Positions 61,594 to 64,000 of a stretch of 64,000 nt of DNA are shown here, one piece after another; position 1 is the first letter of the stretch; each line of letters begins with the position of its first letter. The position numbers were made by a program, and so were the translations under genes. The notes beneath the pieces were generated by a model. That model saw nothing but the letters and a program-made list of their open reading frames with translations. It made no database searches and had not been told where the DNA came from. The DNA comes from Streptomyces prunicolor NBRC 13075 (GTDB lineage Bacteria; Actinomycetota; Actinomycetes; Streptomycetales; Streptomycetaceae), in NCBI RefSeq assembly GCF_000367365.1, contig NZ_BARF01000025.1, positions 310,001 to 374,000 of the forward strand, written 5' to 3'.

Positions 61594-62178
61594 CTGAGCA
61601 ACCGGATCGATCCACGCATCACCCGCACGACCCGTGCCTTCGAGGAGGCCATCGTCGACCTGGCCGGCCGACGGCCCGTCTCACAGATCACCATCGGCGA
61701 ACTGGCCGACCGCGCCGGGGTCACCCGCGCCACGTTCTACAACCGCTGCAACTCCCCGCTGGACCTGCTCATCCAGGTGCTCCACGACGACCTGGAGCGC
61801 GGCCACCGCCGCGAGGCCGAACACCGTGCACAGGGCGGGTACTCGGCCCACGAACTGCTGCGGATGTCCACGGCGGAGGTGGCCGACCACGTCGAGCGGT
61901 ACCTGCCGATCTACCGGCACGCCCTCGACGACTCCGCCGACAGCGGTGTCTACGACGCGCTCGTGCGCCACTTCAGCGACTACGCCCTGACCTTCATGGC
62001 CGACGGCGACCACCCGGGGCTGCCCGAGGCCAACCGGCGGATGATCGCGCAGTTCATGGCGCACGGCTTCGCGGGAGCCATCAGGGCATGGCTGAAGGAC
62101 CCCGCCGTCACGAAGGACGACATGGTCGACGCGGCCGTCGCCTGCGCGCCCGCCTGGTGGGCGGGCGACGGCAGTTGA
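61594..62178 (+). CDS. TetR-family regulator
   Basis: 194 residues from CTG 61594, chosen because AGGAGGGCGG precedes it at seven bases. An ATG at 61537 would place the start inside the operator and lacks a site; GTG 61564 also lacks spacing. NRIDPRITRTTRAFEEAIVDLAG then ITIGELADRAGVTRATFYNRCNSPLDLLI is the HTH. The C-terminal pocket reads TAEVADHVERYLPIYRHALD. Likely represses the divergent SnoaL-like gene. Confidence 0.8.
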   Translation: MSNRIDPRITRTTRAFEEAIVDLAGRRPVSQITIGELADRAGVTRATFYNRCNSPLDLLIQVLHDDLERGHRREAEHRAQGGYSAHELLRMSTAEVADHVERYLPIYRHALDDSADSGVYDALVRHFSDYALTFMADGDHPGLPEANRRMIAQFMAHGFAGAIRAWLKDPAVTKDDMVDAAVACAPAWWAGDGS

Positions 62179-62194
62179 CGAACGGCCCGCTCGG

Positions 62195-62989
62195 CTAGAC
62201 GTCCGTCATCGACGGCATCTCGCCCTGCGTCGTGGTCATGTCGATCACCGAGAACGAGGCGCCCTGCGGGTCGCTCAGCGCCGCGAACCGTCCGAAGGGG
62301 CTGTCCATGGGACCGAAGCGCAGCACGGCACCGAGCTTGGTGGCCTTGGCGATGGCGTCGTCGCAGTTGTCGACGGTGAAGTAGACGTTGACGTACGACG
62401 GCACCTCGGGCGGGAACTCCTCGCCCATCTTCATCCGGCCCAGGACCGTGTTCTCACCGAGGTTGTAGACGCGGAAGTCGACGTTGTCGTCCTCCACCTG
62501 CTGTGCCGAGTACGAGAAGACCGCCGGGAAGAACCCGTCCGCCTTCTCCGGTTCGCGGGTGAAGACCTCGGCCCAGGCGTAGGCACCGGGCACGCCCGAG
62601 GCCTCGAAGCCCTCGTGGGTGCCGCCCTGCCAGATACCGAAGACCGCGCCGCTGGGCTCACTGGCCAGGCACATCGTGCCGAAGTCGCCGACCTGCATCG
62701 GCTCCATCAGCACCTGCCCGCCGTTCTCCCGGACCTTCGCCGCCGTGGCCGCCGCGTCCGGTGACGCCAAGTAGAGGCACCACTGCGACTGCCCCTCCGC
62801 TCCGGGCATCGGCGGTACGACCGCCGCCACGGCCTTTCAGTCGACGTAGGCCTGGGTGTAGTTGCCGTACTCCGACGACGCGTCGCCGAAGGTCCAGCCG
62901 AGGACGTCGCCGTAGAAGCTCTTCGCTCCCTCGACGTCGCTGAACATCGCGTCGGCCCAACAGGGCGTTCCCTCAGGTTGTACGGCCAT
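62195..62989 (-). pseudogene. Tandem VOC protein interrupted by an in-frame TGA
   Basis: Read from ATG 62987-62989 (GAGAGGG upstream). The frame runs [15 protein letters not shown]...YTQAYVD, meets TGA at 62837-62839, and continues in the same frame with [24 protein letters not shown] to the stop at 62195. In homologous tandem glyoxalase-like proteins a glycine (VDGKAV) is expected where the TGA lies; a single G-to-T change of GGA would cause it. Both VOC domains (about 5-125 and 135-262) are otherwise intact. Either recent pseudogenisation, a sequencing error, or recoding (least likely). Confidence 0.8.
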
Positions 62990-63094
62990 GGCTGCGGCCC
63001 TCTCCGATTGGTGGGGTGTCGTCCGGTTTCTCACGCTAGTCACCCGGGGAGCGGGGCGCGCGCCGAACGCCGAGGTCCGTTCCACACTGGACGT

Positions 63095-64000
63095 ATGGCG
63101 GATACGACGACGATGCGCGCGTGGGCCGTGACCGAGCCGGGGCCCGTCGAGGGAGGCTCACTCCAGCTCGTGGAGAAGCCGGTGCCCGTGCCTGGGGATG
63201 ACGAACTCCTCGTGCACGTGCGCGCGTGCGGGGTGTGCCGGACCGATCTGCATGTCACCGAGGGGGATCTGCCGGTGCACCGGCCCGGGGTGACTCCGGG
63301 GCACGAGGTCGTCGGCGTAGTGGCGGGGTTCGGGGCGGCGGTGAGTGGCTTCACGGTCGGCGACCGGGTGGGCGTCGCGTGGCTGCGGCACACCGACGGC
63401 ACCTGCGTGTACTGCCTGCGCGGGGCCGAGAATCTGTGCCCGCGCTCCGAGTACACCGGCTGGGACGCGGACGGCGGCTACGCGGAGTACACGACCGTAC
63501 CGGCCGCGTTCGCCCACCGACTCCCCGCCGACCTCGACGACGTCGCCCTGGCGCCCCTGCTGTGCGCCGGGATCATCGGCTACCGTGCCCTGCGCCGGGC
63601 CGCGCTGCCACCGGGCGGTCGGCTCGGTCTCTACGGCTTCGGGGGCAGCGCCCATCTGTGCGCCCAGGTGGCACTGGCCGAGGGGGCCACCGTGCATGTG
63701 CTGACCCGGGGCCGGGCTGCGCGGCGGCTCGCGCTGGAGCTGGGGGCGGCCTCGGCGCGTGACGCGTACGAGGCGCCGCCGGAGCCGCTCGACAGCGCGA
63801 TCCTGTTCGCGCCGGTCGGCGATCTCGTCCCGGTGGCGCTGCGGGCGCTCGACCGGGGCGGCGTCCTCGCGATCGCCGGCATCCACCTCAGCGACACACC
63901 GCCCCTGAACTACGAGCACGAGCTGTTCTACGAACGGGAGTTGCGCAGCGTCACCTCCAACACCCGTGCGGACGCACGGGAGTTCCTCGATCTGGCCGCC
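63095..64000 (+). CDS. Zinc-dependent alcohol dehydrogenase (cut by window edge)
   Basis: 302 residues are present from ATG 63095 before the window ends; the last segment of the MDR fold is missing. Catalytic zinc ligands C45 in [11 protein letters not shown] and H70 with E71 in GHEVVG. Structural zinc cluster in [22 protein letters not shown]-binding [16 protein letters not shown] (GxGxxA variant). Resembles AdhA/AdhP-type alcohol dehydrogenases of actinobacteria. Divergent from the VOC pseudogene. Oxidises primary alcohols or reduces aldehydes with NAD(P). Confidence 0.9.
   Translation, partial: MADTTTMRAWAVTEPGPVEGGSLQLVEKPVPVPGDDELLVHVRACGVCRTDLHVTEGDLPVHRPGVTPGHEVVGVVAGFGAAVSGFTVGDRVGVAWLRHTDGTCVYCLRGAENLCPRSEYTGWDADGGYAEYTTVPAAFAHRLPADLDDVALAPLLCAGIIGYRALRRAALPPGGRLGLYGFGGSAHLCAQVALAEGATVHVLTRGRAARRLALELGAASARDAYEAPPEPLDSAILFAPVGDLVPVALRALDRGGVLAIAGIHLSDTPPLNYEHELFYERELRSVTSNTRADAREFLDLAA

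Overview
The window is high-GC DNA with GTG/TTG starts, GGAGG-type ribosome sites, Tat-secreted enzymes, and many TetR, LacI, ROK and LuxR-type regulators. The gene families match a Streptomyces chromosome; this is inferred from content, with no database search. I see no tRNA, rRNA, IS element, integrase, prophage or CRISPR array. Both window ends cut genes: an M1 metallopeptidase on the left and a zinc alcohol dehydrogenase on the right.

1-8.6 kb: after the M1 peptidase start and a repeat-rich gap comes a four-gene block that looks like a candidate conflict (defence-type) module. It has a GT-B-like protein of unknown role, a large TPR protein, a TIR-like nucleotide-binding protein fused to a FxLYD domain, and an NB-ARC/TPR STAND ATPase. 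The ATPase carries a short N-terminal motif resembling bacterial amyloid signalling motifs. This is the best candidate here for an undescribed system. 8.8-15.4 kb: an Rrf2 regulator divergent from a SnoaL-like protein and an NADP-binding reductase, then oleate hydratase, a Kup potassium transporter and a DUF488 protein. 15.4-23.9 kb: a TetR/flavin dehydrogenase operon divergent from an AlkB-like oxygenase over a double operator, an MBL hydrolase, a DUF4032 protein, a LacI regulator divergent from hydroxypyruvate isomerase over a perfect palindrome, a universal stress protein and a small VOC protein.

24.0-30.5 kb: a translationally coupled signalling cassette made of a receiver fused to a CxxC-less thioredoxin-reductase-like flavoprotein, a cyclic-nucleotide-domain histidine kinase and a UBP zinc finger. 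A LuxR-type ATPase regulator follows a strong terminator. 30.6-37.2 kb: a ROK-headed operon of secreted carbohydrate enzymes (GH27 with a C-terminal carbohydrate-binding-like domain, GH95 and an SGNH esterase) behind a 27-bp inverted repeat. 37.4-43.9 kb: a hypothetical protein, a secreted M4 protease, a secreted serine DD-peptidase-like protein, an unusual TerD-CAP-CAP fusion and an AIM24 protein.

44-51.5 kb: a TPR protein and an isoprenyl diphosphate synthase, coupled by a GTGA overlap, lie behind an array of GTATAC-like boxes at exact 13-bp intervals. Then come a serine/threonine dehydratase, a membrane-anchored pseudokinase, a hypothetical protein and two small membrane proteins, one with its ribosome site inside a 12-bp hairpin. 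51.6-64 kb: an aldo/keto reductase, a class II cholesterol-oxidase-like flavoenzyme next to a squalene/phytoene synthase, a TetR-MFS operon with two adjacent palindromes, an FAD monooxygenase, RNase HI, an LtrA membrane protein, a SnoaL/TetR divergent pair, a tandem-VOC gene broken by an in-frame TGA, and the truncated alcohol dehydrogenase.

The recurring pattern is a local regulator beside its target with a visible inverted repeat between them. It occurs at about 9.3, 17.7, 21.8, 37.2, 57.5 and 61.5 kb.
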